NCBI RefSeq assembly: GCF_029835735.1
Contig: NZ_JAOEAL010000001.1
Coordinates: 4,650,001 to 4,714,000, forward strand
Reading direction: 5' to 3'
Length of the DNA: 64,000 bases
From: Shewanella sp. GD04112
GTDB taxonomy: Bacteria; Pseudomonadota; Gammaproteobacteria; Enterobacterales; Shewanellaceae
The notes under the pieces were generated by a model that was given only the letters and a program-made list of their open reading frames with translations, did no database searches and was not told the origin of the DNA. Shown one piece after another: positions 8,650-17,288 of the stretch. Position numbers and translations under genes: made by a program. Positions within the stretch are counted from its first letter, which is position 1. Each line of letters begins with the position of its first letter.

Positions 8650-8695
8650 CCGGCAAAATGACGGCAAAAATGCATATTTCCGGCAAAATGACGGC
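8650..8695. promoter_or_regulatory. Tandem 16-base repeat between yjeH-like and lrp-like genes
   Basis: CCGGCAAAATGACGGC occurs at 8650-8665 and identically at 8680-8695, 30 bases apart (close to three helical turns). A related inverted piece, GCCGTCA, lies near 8620. Each copy has partial dyad symmetry (GCCGtcattttGCCGG). Identical spaced copies in a divergent promoter region are most simply read as operator sites, probably for the adjacent Lrp-type protein. Confidence 0.55.
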
Positions 8696-8786
8696 GCAGC
8701 CCCAGCGCAGGGTGCTTAACTGATATTAGCCTGCCTTGGCGATTTGCCTCGCGCTTTTTTACAACCCGTTTTTATCGGAGCTCAAG

Positions 8787-9218
8787 TTGGATAAGTTTGA
8801 TACCGCCATCATCCACAGCCTGCGACAAGATGCACGCCAGAGTGTCTCCAGTATCGCTGAGCAGGTTAACCTTTCCCGTAGTGCGGTTGCCGAGCGGATT
8901 AAAAAACTCGAGCAAACTGGGGTGATCCGCGGCTATCAGGTTTTGCTGAGCGAATCGCAAAAGGAAGGCGTGTCGGCCTATTTCGAAATCCAGCATAAAT
9001 GCCCGCGCTGCGCCGATGTGGTGCATGTGTTCCACGCCATCCCCGAGGTGATCACTTGCCGCGGTATCTCTGGCGATATGGATTTGTTGGTGTATGTGCA
9101 CGCCCCGTCGATGCGCCGCTTGCATGAAATTCGTGAATATATCGATACCCACACAGACATCATTAAAATCAAAACCCATGTGGTGATGAGCGAGTGGATA
9201 AATAACGCGGGTGAATAG
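8787..9218 (+). CDS. Lrp/AsnC-family transcriptional regulator
   Basis: The protein has 143 residues if the TTG at 8787 is used, which gives the LDKFDTAIIHSLRQDAR start usual for the family and follows GGAG by six bases. A longer in-frame TTG start at 8736 would add 17 residues that do not fit the family. It has an N-terminal winged helix-turn-helix (SIAEQVNLSRSAVAERIKKLE) followed by the RAM ligand-binding domain (residues about 60-140, with CRGISGDMDLLVYVHA). Family members bind amino acids as octamers. It lies divergent to the YjeH-like exporter, the likely target. Confidence 0.85.
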   Translation: MDKFDTAIIHSLRQDARQSVSSIAEQVNLSRSAVAERIKKLEQTGVIRGYQVLLSESQKEGVSAYFEIQHKCPRCADVVHVFHAIPEVITCRGISGDMDLLVYVHAPSMRRLHEIREYIDTHTDIIKIKTHVVMSEWINNAGE

Positions 9219-9356
9219 GCGTGCTTTGTCCTCAAACAAGAAACGCCACCCCTAAGGAATAAAGGTGGCGAGGCCCTTGTGGAGGCAGGGCAAACAATAT
9301 CAAAAATATGGCTTCCCTTCCCAATAACCTCCCTGTGACAGCAAATCGCGACAAGG

Positions 9357-9400
9357 CAACCCACCTTTAACTACTTCAGCCAGTGTAATTAAAGGGGGTT
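9357..9400 (-). terminator. Possible hairpin downstream of the nrfD-like gene
   Basis: On the minus strand AACCCCCTTTAA can pair with TTAAAGGTGGGTT across a 19-base loop. No T-run follows, so termination is uncertain. The rest of 9219-9483 shows a shorter hairpin (CGCCACC at 9244 with GGTGGCG at 9264) behind the regulator gene. Confidence 0.3.
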
Positions 9401-9483
9401 AACTCACAGTGCATTCCTTAGACACCGCTTCGCCATTCACTGTAATTCCTTATTATCTATAACCTTGGGCGAACCATGCCCCA

Positions 9484-10425
9484 TTAAACGACCGTCATTT
9501 GCCCCGTGTAGAGAATAAAGTTACGCAGCAGTAGTACACCAATGAGACTTAAGCACGCGGTTCCAGCAACATAGGCCCACTTACGTTTGGAAGTGGCCGT
9601 CATAAACAGGTTCATTGCCAGTGGTCCCGATAATCCCAGCCCAACTATGCCAATCCAGAAGACCCATCCCCAGAAGCCATAACCTATCGCATTGAAGGCG
9701 GCAAACTTACTCTGACCTCCCGACAAGACAAGCCCCATAAAGAAGGTGAAGATCAACACTATCTCCACCAAAATCAATGGAATCTCAACTTTATGGATAA
9801 AGTGTACTTCCTTGGCATTGGGGTTGGCGTTAAGCAACACGCCACCCAAGAGGGAAGATGCGGCGCCCGATGAAAGCCCCGAAGCCAAAAACAGCAGCGG
9901 CAACACGGGGTTTTTCAACATCGGATAGCCGGGTAAGGCCGACAGCAAAAAGCCGGTATAAGCCCCAAGTGCGAGGGAGAAGATCACCAACAAACCAGTA
10001 ATAGTTGCCTCGAAGCGACTCAGCCAGGCGGTGAACTTCAGCACTATGGGGAAGCGACTCTCACACCAAGCATCGATAGGTTTACGGAATAACAAGCCAA
10101 TCCACATAAACATAAAGACTTGGTAAATCAGCAGAATCAACACCCCCATCGACATCACTGACTTGGGATTATAGAAGACTAAGATCTTCCAAAAATCGAA
10201 GGGCTTAGTTAAGTCCAAGACTAAAATGCCCAAACCCGCCATCACCGCCACGGGCGCCACAATACAGGCCGCTTGTACAAAGCCAGACTGGTAGGCGTTA
10301 TGCTTTAACACAAAATGTTTGAGTAACACCGCAAAGAACATAGCGCCGGCCGATGCGCCGGCTAAAAACAGGTAAATCGCGATCGGCCAATGCCACACTA
10401 GCGTATCAAAATGTAGGGCGCTCAT
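9484..10425 (-). CDS. NrfD/PsrC-like quinol-oxidising membrane subunit
   Basis: The protein has 313 residues and eight or nine membrane segments. It begins with WPIAIYLFLAGASAGAMFFAV, a signature of the NrfD/PsrC family, which exchanges electrons between the quinone pool and a periplasmic Fe-S subunit without heme. The start codon overlaps the end of the upstream Fe-S gene by four bases, so translation is coupled. With the Fe-S protein and cytochrome upstream it forms an NrfB-NrfC-NrfD type chain. No catalytic reductase is encoded here, so the terminal acceptor is unknown. Confidence 0.85.
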   Translation of the reverse strand: MSALHFDTLVWHWPIAIYLFLAGASAGAMFFAVLLKHFVLKHNAYQSGFVQAACIVAPVAVMAGLGILVLDLTKPFDFWKILVFYNPKSVMSMGVLILLIYQVFMFMWIGLLFRKPIDAWCESRFPIVLKFTAWLSRFEATITGLLVIFSLALGAYTGFLLSALPGYPMLKNPVLPLLFLASGLSSGAASSLLGGVLLNANPNAKEVHFIHKVEIPLILVEIVLIFTFFMGLVLSGGQSKFAAFNAIGYGFWGWVFWIGIVGLGLSGPLAMNLFMTATSKRKWAYVAGTACLSLIGVLLLRNFILYTGQMTVV

Positions 10426-11108
10426 ATTGCTACCTCCCCTGATTTGGCCACAATGCGGAACAGTTTTGGCCGCGTTCCTAGGTCAACCTTAGCCCTTTGG
10501 GTTGGGTTAGCCTTCAGCACTTGTACCACCTGTGAACTCGGATCCTTTAAGTTGCCAAACACTAAGGCCTTAGTTGGACAAGCCGCGACGCAGGCGGGCT
10601 GTTTACCTTGGGCCAGATTAGTCTCACGGCAAAAATCACACTTGTCCGCGGCATGGGTAACGGGATTGATAAAGCGAATTTTGTAGGGACAAGCCGCAAT
10701 ACAATACTGACAGCCCACACACTTCCACGCATCCACCGACACGATTCCCGTCTCTTTATCGATAAAAGCGGCACCGGTCGGGCAGACATTGACACAGGGT
10801 GCATCTTCACAGTGCTGGCAAGACTTACGGCTAAAGTGATAAAACTGGTTTGGATATTCTCCGTAAGGTCCGGTTTGTTCTATCTTCAGCCGTGCCACGC
10901 CCTCGGGCACCTGGTTGGTTTCACGGCATGCAACCTCACAGGCTTTGCAACCTATGCACTTAGTCTCATCGTGGATCAGCGCATACTTCACGCTGGGTTC
11001 GGCCTTTGCCTCATTCGAAGCACTAACAGTCGCGAGTAGGGTCGCTCCCGAAGCGCCGGCCAACAGGGCGCATGTCCCTTTGAGAAATCTTCTTTTTGAA
11101 TTTTCCAT
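10422..11108 (-). CDS. Tat-exported 4Fe-4S protein, NrfC/PsrB-like
   Basis: The protein has 228 residues. The twin-arginine signal SKRRFLKG followed by a hydrophobic Ala-rich stretch sends it folded to the periplasm. Four cysteine clusters, CIGCKACEVAC, CQHCEDAPCVNVCP, CVGCQYCIAACP and the split CDFC/CVAACP, predict four 4Fe-4S centres as in NrfC. I chose the ATG at 11108, which follows AGGAGTAAGG; a longer frame to 11153 would place extra sequence before the Tat signal and overlap the cytochrome gene. It carries electrons between the NrfD-like subunit and the cytochrome. Confidence 0.88.
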   Translation of the reverse strand: MENSKRRFLKGTCALLAGASGATLLATVSASNEAKAEPSVKYALIHDETKCIGCKACEVACRETNQVPEGVARLKIEQTGPYGEYPNQFYHFSRKSCQHCEDAPCVNVCPTGAAFIDKETGIVSVDAWKCVGCQYCIAACPYKIRFINPVTHAADKCDFCRETNLAQGKQPACVAACPTKALVFGNLKDPSSQVVQVLKANPTQRAKVDLGTRPKLFRIVAKSGEVAI

Positions 11109-11112
11109 AACC

Positions 11113-11577
11113 TTACTCCTGCTGGCCTGTATGACAGTTACGGCACAGCTCACTGCGAACCTTAGGCGTCATGTCGGCCATAGGTTCAGTTGGGCTATGT
11201 AATTTATGGCAAGCGGCACACGCCACTTTTTGCGCATGCACATTATGCGTCCACTCTTGGGAACTGAGTTTGGCGGGCCTGTGGCATTTTTGGCATGCTT
11301 GTAATTGCACTGTGGTTTCGGATGCCTCATTTAATCCAAAAACCACTAAATCATTTGGTTTTTTAGGGTGATCACCCTTTTCACCGTGACAACTGGAACA
11401 GGTCATTTTCATGGCATCCTGGCCGTGATGCCCTAACATTTGACCATTACGCTTATGACACTTCATGCAAGCATCACTGTTGATTTGCCTAGCAGGCTCA
11501 GCACTCGTAGCAGAAAAACTGAGCAATACAGCAACGACACCCAAGCGTAATGACCACAGCCATTGTCGTGTAGACAT
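11113..11577 (-). CDS. Periplasmic pentaheme cytochrome c, NrfB-like
   Basis: The protein has 154 residues with a signal peptide (LGVVAVLLSFSATSAEP). Five CXXCH heme sites are visible: CMKCH, CSSCH, CQKCH, CAACH and CRNCH. Five hemes and the position directly before NrfC- and NrfD-like genes match NrfB, the electron donor to the nitrite reductase NrfA in E. coli. It is somewhat shorter than the E. coli protein. No nrfA is present in the window, so the cytochrome probably delivers electrons to a reductase encoded elsewhere. The next gene starts five bases after its stop. Confidence 0.85.
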   Translation of the reverse strand: MSTRQWLWSLRLGVVAVLLSFSATSAEPARQINSDACMKCHKRNGQMLGHHGQDAMKMTCSSCHGEKGDHPKKPNDLVVFGLNEASETTVQLQACQKCHRPAKLSSQEWTHNVHAQKVACAACHKLHSPTEPMADMTPKVRSELCRNCHTGQQE

Positions 11578-11654
11578 AGCGAGTCCTCATATTGATAGAT
11601 GGGGAAATACAGAGGAAGTCAGGGTTCGGAAGGCTCCGAACCCGACAGTCGTGG

Positions 11655-12128
11655 TCAGACGGCTAAAGCTTGCTTAAGGCTTTGGGTATCCCACTGTTTA
11701 TGCTGGTTCATTTCAATAAAGCCAATATTGAATTTACTGAACAGCTTTTTCATGGGTGAGTTAATTTGCTTACCAGCGTCGCTGATCACCATTTTGACTT
11801 CAGAAGAGTCATGGTCAATCAACACATAGTCGAGACGGCATTCGTGATTTAAATCAGCATCATGCTGGTCCATATCAAATACAGTGTCTAACGGCACATT
11901 GCAGCAGACATCATATTTACCTTCTACGACAGTTTTGAGTGATTTAAAAAAGCTGAAGCTTTCTTCATCAAATAACACTGGTTTGAGTTTCATTTCATGA
12001 TGAGCGTCATCAGGATCTGCTCTAAAAAACTTAATGCAAGTCATGACAAACATTACAAACACGAATGGAACTGCGACGAATAGTACAAAGTACATAAACG
12101 CATAGCTGAGAATGACTGAAGTGTTCAT
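11655..12128 (-). CDS. Membrane-anchored DUF2726-like protein
   Basis: The protein has 157 residues. An N-terminal membrane segment (about residues 5-30, VILSYAFMYFVLFVAVPFVFV) is followed by a cytoplasmic domain with the layout of DUF2726 (LFDEESFSFFKSL, then LDYVLIDHDSSEVKMVISD, then a C-terminal FNIGFIEMN). DUF2726 is distantly related to nuclease folds but I cannot confirm catalytic residues. Start ATG 12128 follows GGAGG. It is the first gene of the cytochrome/Fe-S/NrfD-like set on this strand, with a 77-base gap to the cytochrome, so it may be co-transcribed. Confidence 0.55.
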   Translation of the reverse strand: MNTSVILSYAFMYFVLFVAVPFVFVMFVMTCIKFFRADPDDAHHEMKLKPVLFDEESFSFFKSLKTVVEGKYDVCCNVPLDTVFDMDQHDADLNHECRLDYVLIDHDSSEVKMVISDAGKQINSPMKKLFSKFNIGFIEMNQHKQWDTQSLKQALAV

Positions 12129-12542
12129 ATACGCCTCCAATAACACAATTATATTTTTGTTTTCTCCTTTAAAGCAGCTTCAGTATTATTGTTAATCCCA
12201 TTTATTTTTTTGACATAGATCACATTTAAAAATACAAAATTACACATAAACAACAAGTTAAGATACAGAACACATTACCGTTTAACATAAATCTAAAATG
12301 CACATATTGATAATGGTTAATTAATAAATTGAAATTCAAATAGTCAAATATCACAAACTAAAATTTCAAATTAAATTAAAGATGTTTTTTGAAAAATAAA
12401 AAATTCAAATCTAAACTTCCTGTTACACATAGATAGAAAAAAGGTGCTAGACTTGAGACTAGTTTCACATTAATTTTAATTACCAACATCATAATAATTC
12501 CTTGCTTATCTAGTGCTTGCCCAATATTAAGGAATATAAAAA
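12129..12542. other. AT-rich divergent promoter region
   Basis: This 414-base gap between the respiratory operon (minus strand) and the LysR-type gene (plus strand) is strongly AT-rich, particularly 12230-12420. It holds the CRP-like palindrome listed separately at 12209-12224. AAGGA precedes the LysR start. No RNA gene is evident. Confidence 0.5.
12209..12224. promoter_or_regulatory. CRP-like palindrome upstream of the NrfBCD-like operon
   Basis: TTTGACATAGATCACA matches the CRP pattern TGTGA-N6-TCACA with one mismatch and is flanked by a TTT. It lies about 80 bases before the first gene of the minus-strand operon. CRP is the main regulator of anaerobic respiration in Shewanella, so activation of the operon by this site is plausible but inferred. 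Confidence 0.5.
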
Positions 12543-13511
12543 ATGCATATTAATAACATGGACAACCTCGATATTTTGAGTTTAAAAATATTGGTTTCAT
12601 TATATGAGAACAAATCCGCAACCTATGTATCAAAGGCGTTAGATATCCCAGCCCCCAAAATAAGTCGCAGCCTAAAAAATCTGCGGGAAACATTTGGCGA
12701 TGAACTTTTCATTCGTAAAAAATACGGTTTATTTCCAAATGAGTTTGTAACTCATTTATATCCTATTGCGAAACAAACCATAGAATGCTCGGATAAATTT
12801 CAAAAGGTGCGCGCGGCAAATGCAAGCCAAGTCAAAACCCATGTTGAAATTGCAGCGCCGGGCCTCATTGCCTATGCGTTTCCTAAAGCCTTAATGCAGG
12901 CCATTAAGGAAGAACAAAAGCCGATGCAGATTAATATCACCCCTTGGTCGCTGCACACGACACAGGACATCATCAATGGCGATGTGGCCTTAGGCATTTG
13001 CTGTAATAAGAGCACCGCCGATGTGGCGGCCTTTGGTGATAAGTTGCAAACCACGACGCTGCAACGCATGGACAAGGTTTACCTCATCGCCAGCCGTAAC
13101 CATCCGATTTTTAAACGCGAAATCACGCTTGAGAGCATCGCCGAGTATCCCTATGTCAATACAGATCTTGGCAACCCCAGCACTCGCCTCAGCCCATATC
13201 AGGAGTTCTGTATTAAAAATGGCATAAAACTCAATACTGAAATTACCATTACCAGTATTTCTAGCCTGTTTGAATATCTCGGCGAGAGCCAGACAATTTC
13301 ATTACTGCCCTATCGAGTGGTCTACGAGATGGTGAGCGATATTCCCGAGTTACACACTTGTCAGCTGTCGCAACTGGAGGCCGAACGTTTGTACGCCCAC
13401 ACCGAAGCGCCAACGATTTTCCTCGTGCAAAAAAACCAACCGAATAAGGTGAATGAGGACTTGCTCTGGCTAAGCGGACAGATAAAGAAAATTGTCGACC
13501 ATATTATTTAG
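12543..13511 (+). CDS. LysR-family transcriptional regulator
   Basis: The protein has 322 residues. The N-terminal helix-turn-helix (LSLKILVSLYENKSATYVSKAL, then PAPKISRSLKNLRETFGDELF) is typical of LysR, and a periplasmic-binding-like effector domain follows from about residue 95. AAGGA precedes the ATG at 12543; a second ATG at 12558 is possible. The base composition at the 5' end is more AT-rich than neighbouring housekeeping genes. It faces the NrfBCD-like operon and, as is usual for this family, may regulate that divergent operon. The effector is unknown. Confidence 0.85.
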   Translation: MHINNMDNLDILSLKILVSLYENKSATYVSKALDIPAPKISRSLKNLRETFGDELFIRKKYGLFPNEFVTHLYPIAKQTIECSDKFQKVRAANASQVKTHVEIAAPGLIAYAFPKALMQAIKEEQKPMQINITPWSLHTTQDIINGDVALGICCNKSTADVAAFGDKLQTTTLQRMDKVYLIASRNHPIFKREITLESIAEYPYVNTDLGNPSTRLSPYQEFCIKNGIKLNTEITITSISSLFEYLGESQTISLLPYRVVYEMVSDIPELHTCQLSQLEAERLYAHTEAPTIFLVQKNQPNKVNEDLLWLSGQIKKIVDHII

Positions 13512-13685
13512 CGGCTCCTGAACCAGAATTTTCATCTTGTAATACGAGGTGATAGGCATACTCTGCCTTAGCTTAGGCTCCACCTCATCCCCCACAATGT
13601 CGACCCAAGTTTTGTTAAGCCAGGCATACATCTTGCCCGCCAAACACGTTACACTAAGCCCATCTTTATCCTGATAGATCTTGCT

Positions 13686-15407
13686 ATGCGAACCGAAAAC
13701 ACAGCCACACTGAACCTGATGTGGGGCGCACTTATTCTGGAAGAATTAGCACGTCTTGGTGTGCAGCATGTCTGCATGGCGCCGGGCTCACGCTCGACAC
13801 CGCTAACCTTAGCCGCGGCTCAGCAAACCAAGCTTAAACGTCACTTGCATTTCGATGAGCGTGGCTTAGGTTTTATGGCACTCGGATTAGCCAAAGCCAG
13901 CTGCGCCCCCGTGGCGATTATCACCACCTCAGGCACGGCCGTCGCCAACCTTTATCCTGCGATAGTCGAAGCTTGGTTGACCCATGTGCCCTTGATTGTC
14001 TTAAGCGGTGACAGGCCGCCAGAGTTACTCGGTTGCGGCGCCAACCAAGCCATAGTGCAGCCGGCGATTTTTGCCAATTATGCCCAGCAGGTAAACCTGC
14101 CCACGCCAGATGCGCACATTGCGCCGCAGATGTTACTCACAACCCTCGATGAGGCGGTGGCAAACCAAACACGCCCTGTGCATATCAACTGTATGTACCG
14201 GGAACCTCTATATCCGAGTGAGATGAGTGGCACCATTCTCGATAGCGAATCGCCTTATCTGAGGCCACTGCAAACTTGGCTGCAACACGCCAAACCCTAC
14301 ACTCAATACGGTAAGAGTGAACAACTCAGCAGCCCGAGCGATGATGCCATTATGCGTTTCGTCCACGGTAAGGGCGTCATCATCGCGGGTACACTCACGC
14401 CGGAGCAAGATCCACAGCAACTCATCGCCCTCTCACAAAAGATTGGTTGGCCATTGCTGACTGATGCACAGTCACAACTTCGGCAACATCCTGCGGCGAT
14501 AGGCAATATTGACCAACTACTGCAACACCCTAAGGCGCGCAATCTGTTGCAAGAGGCGGACCGCGTGCTGGTGTTTGGTGGGCGCTTATTGTCTAAGCGT
14601 TTGATTGCTTACCTTGCCGAGCAAAACTGGCACAGTTACTGGCAAGTGCTGCCACAACAGGACAGGCTCGACCCAAGCCATAATGCCAAACACATTTGGC
14701 ACGCCAACGCAGCGCAATTTGCTCAACTTAATTGGTATCGTTCCTCTTCGGCCAATTGGGCCAACACCTTAGTCACCTACAACGATGAATTACATAGTTT
14801 ATTTGTACGTAATATCGATCAAGGTGAGTTTGGTGAGGCGCAGATTATCCGCGCCATTGCCAATACGCGGCCGTTAGAGCAGCAATTGTTTATTGGCAAT
14901 AGTCTGCCCGTGCGGTTATACGATATGTACGCCCCAGTGAGTTGCTGCACGGCCACCACTTACACCAACCGTGGTGCATCGGGGATCGACGGCTTACTGG
15001 CCACCGCCTGCGGCATTGCCGCGCATCAAGGTAAACCCACGAGCTTGATTATTGGGGACTTATCCCAGTTGCATGATCTCAACTCTTTTGCCATTGCCCG
15101 CAGCTTAACCAGCCCTCTGGTGATCATTATTCTCAACAACGACGGCGGCAATATCTTTAATCTCTTGCCCGTTCCTAACGAGGAGCTGCGCAGTGATTAC
15201 TACCGCTTAAGCCATGGCCTAGAGTTTGGTTACGCCGCTGCCATGTTTAATCTGCCATATAATCAAGTGGATAATTTAGCCGACTTCCAAAGCTGTTATC
15301 ACGAAGCGCTGGATTATCAGGGCGCCTCAGTGATCGAAGTCAGTGTAAGCCAACACCAAGCCAGCGAGCAGATCGCCGCGCTGAATTTATGGGTGAAACA
15401 AAGCTAA
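13686..15407 (+). CDS. menD: 2-succinyl-5-enolpyruvyl-6-hydroxy-3-cyclohexene-1-carboxylate synthase
   Basis: The 573-residue protein is a thiamine-diphosphate enzyme that joins isochorismate and 2-oxoglutarate in menaquinone synthesis. The opening NLMWGALILEELARLGVQHVCMAPGSRSTPL is the MenD signature, and the ThDP/Mg region GDLSQLHDLNSF followed by NNDGGNIF is near residue 460. It heads the cluster menD-menH-menC-menE, with the next start overlapping its stop (TAATG). Menaquinone is the quinone used by CymA, encoded 11 kb away. Isochorismate synthase (menF) is not in the window. Confidence 0.96.
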   Translation: MRTENTATLNLMWGALILEELARLGVQHVCMAPGSRSTPLTLAAAQQTKLKRHLHFDERGLGFMALGLAKASCAPVAIITTSGTAVANLYPAIVEAWLTHVPLIVLSGDRPPELLGCGANQAIVQPAIFANYAQQVNLPTPDAHIAPQMLLTTLDEAVANQTRPVHINCMYREPLYPSEMSGTILDSESPYLRPLQTWLQHAKPYTQYGKSEQLSSPSDDAIMRFVHGKGVIIAGTLTPEQDPQQLIALSQKIGWPLLTDAQSQLRQHPAAIGNIDQLLQHPKARNLLQEADRVLVFGGRLLSKRLIAYLAEQNWHSYWQVLPQQDRLDPSHNAKHIWHANAAQFAQLNWYRSSSANWANTLVTYNDELHSLFVRNIDQGEFGEAQIIRAIANTRPLEQQLFIGNSLPVRLYDMYAPVSCCTATTYTNRGASGIDGLLATACGIAAHQGKPTSLIIGDLSQLHDLNSFAIARSLTSPLVIIILNNDGGNIFNLLPVPNEELRSDYYRLSHGLEFGYAAAMFNLPYNQVDNLADFQSCYHEALDYQGASVIEVSVSQHQASEQIAALNLWVKQS

Positions 15408-16210
15408 TGCCAACCGTGGCCCGTTACGGGGAAGTCTCGCAGCCAAACTTAGTCCTGCTTCACGGCTTTTTAGGGACTAAGGCCGATTGGCTGCCGCTTA
15501 TCCCCGCACTGAGCCAGCATTTTCACTGTATCTGCCTCGATTTACCCGGACACGGCGATAATCAGCATGAGCTGCCATCGACGCTCGCCAATGGTTTTGA
15601 GCATTGTGTTCAAGACATTATCAGCCGCCTCGATCGCCTTGGTATTGAATCCTTTTATCTCTACGGTTATTCCCTCGGCGGCCGCATCGCTCTGCACCTT
15701 GCAAAGGCGTATCCGCAGCGCGTTTTGAGCTTATGGCTAGAGTCCTGTCATCCCGGGCTAACCGATACCGCAGAGCAAGCCGCACGCAGTAAAAACGACA
15801 ACTTGTGGGCCAAACGCTTACTCAGCTTAAGCAGTAGGGATTTTTTACAGCTTTGGTACCAGCAAGCGGTGTTTGCCGATATGTCCGACAAGGCACGGCA
15901 TGCCTTGGTAGCAAAACGTGCGTCGCTGCTCGACCAACATCCCAAGCAGACACTAAAACAGATCTTTTTGGCCACATCGCTGGCTCGCCAAGCCTCTCTC
16001 TGGGATGTACCTGAAAGCCTTGGCTATGAATGCCATTTTTTTGCTGGCAGCCAAGATGCTAAATTCACTGCCATAGCAAAGGATTGGCAAGCACAACAAC
16101 CCATCATCTTGCATCAGATTGAACAGGCTGGGCATAACATACATCAGGCCAATCCCACGGCATTAGTCGCCTGCTTAAGCGCACTAAAGCTTAAAAAATC
16201 GATGACTTGA
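15407..16210 (+). CDS. menH: SHCHC synthase (alpha/beta hydrolase)
   Basis: The protein has 267 residues. The nucleophile elbow GYSLGG places the catalytic Ser at residue 89, LLHGFLG forms the oxyanion region and the late AGHNIHQ supplies the catalytic His. MenH removes pyruvate from the MenD product. I set the start at the ATG that overlaps the menD stop codon (TAATG), indicating translational coupling; a longer frame from 15389 would begin inside menD. Position between menD and menC supports the assignment over a generic hydrolase. Confidence 0.92.
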   Translation: MPTVARYGEVSQPNLVLLHGFLGTKADWLPLIPALSQHFHCICLDLPGHGDNQHELPSTLANGFEHCVQDIISRLDRLGIESFYLYGYSLGGRIALHLAKAYPQRVLSLWLESCHPGLTDTAEQAARSKNDNLWAKRLLSLSSRDFLQLWYQQAVFADMSDKARHALVAKRASLLDQHPKQTLKQIFLATSLARQASLWDVPESLGYECHFFAGSQDAKFTAIAKDWQAQQPIILHQIEQAGHNIHQANPTALVACLSALKLKKSMT

Positions 16211-16232
16211 AACAGATAAATTTAGGGAAAAT

Positions 16233-17282
16233 ATGATCTTAACTTCGCTCAGCTTGTACTTATATCGCCTACCCTTAGACCGCTTTTTACCCGTGGGGAA
16301 ACAACGCATCGACCACAGAGTAGGCTTAGTGTTGCAGGCAAAGGCACAAGCAGAGGGCGAAGAAAGCGAGCAACAGGTTGAAATCGCGCCGCTCTCAGGG
16401 GTTGATATCGACCAGCAGCCATTGTCCGGTTTTAGCCGCGAGAGCCTAGACGAAGTACAACAGGCCTTAGTGGCGCTATTGCCCGAGCTGCAAAATCAGC
16501 CTATCGATTACTTGCTCGAGCAGGCCGAAGCGAGCCCCTATCCGTCCATGGCCTTTGGCTTAAGCCTATTGCACGCCAAACTCAGCGGAAAACTCGAGTC
16601 GGTGCGCCCAGTTACCGCCACTGTGCCGTTGATTTATCAGCCAGTGGATGCGCCTAAAACTGAATTGATTGCTAACATTGCGAGTCTTGATAGCGGCGCC
16701 CGCTCAGTCAAAGTGAAGGTTGCGCAAACCTCAGTGGAAGATGAATTAAGCTTGATTTATGGCATCTTAGGCCAGAGGCCCGATCTCAAGCTGCGCTTAG
16801 ATGCTAATCGCGGCTTTAGCTTAGAACAGGCTCTCGATTTTGCTGCCTGTTTACCGCTAGAGAGCATTGAATATATTGAGGAACCTTGCCAGCATCCGCA
16901 GGATAATCAAACCCTGTATCGCGCTATTCCTCTGCCCTACGCCTTAGATGAATCCCTCAATGAGCCGGATTATCAATTTGTGATGCACGAGGGACTCACG
17001 GCACTCATCATCAAACCCATGCTACTTGGCAGTATTGAAAAACTTCAGCGCCTTATCGACGAGGCCCACAGCCATGGCGTGCGCTGTATCATAAGCTCAA
17101 GCCTTGAGACCAGCTTAGGCATCAATGACTTGGCCCATTTAGCCGCCATACTGACGCCCGATGAAATCCCAGGGCTCGATACTTTGAGCGCCTTCAGCCA
17201 AGACTTAAGCGTACCAAGCGGTAAGCCCCAATGCTTAAAGCTTCATCAACTTAAACTTGTCGCCAGTACGCAGCAGGATTAA
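16233..17282 (+). CDS. menC: o-Succinylbenzoate synthase
   Basis: The 349-residue protein belongs to the enolase superfamily. The KVKVAQ strand carries the catalytic lysine pair, RLDANRGFS and IEYIEEPC provide two metal ligands, and ALDESL the third; IIKPMLLG carries the second catalytic lysine. It dehydrates SHCHC to o-succinylbenzoate. It follows menH by 22 bases and precedes menE by 6, so it is part of the men operon. Its Gln/Glu-rich region around residues 35-50 is a loose insertion. Confidence 0.94.
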   Translation: MILTSLSLYLYRLPLDRFLPVGKQRIDHRVGLVLQAKAQAEGEESEQQVEIAPLSGVDIDQQPLSGFSRESLDEVQQALVALLPELQNQPIDYLLEQAEASPYPSMAFGLSLLHAKLSGKLESVRPVTATVPLIYQPVDAPKTELIANIASLDSGARSVKVKVAQTSVEDELSLIYGILGQRPDLKLRLDANRGFSLEQALDFAACLPLESIEYIEEPCQHPQDNQTLYRAIPLPYALDESLNEPDYQFVMHEGLTALIIKPMLLGSIEKLQRLIDEAHSHGVRCIISSSLETSLGINDLAHLAAILTPDEIPGLDTLSAFSQDLSVPSGKPQCLKLHQLKLVASTQQD

Positions 17283-17288
17283 TCGCCA

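Noticed and set aside
8772..9239. 155-residue ORF antisense to the Lrp-type gene
   Set aside because: No family resemblance, and the sense frame is a full Lrp/AsnC protein.
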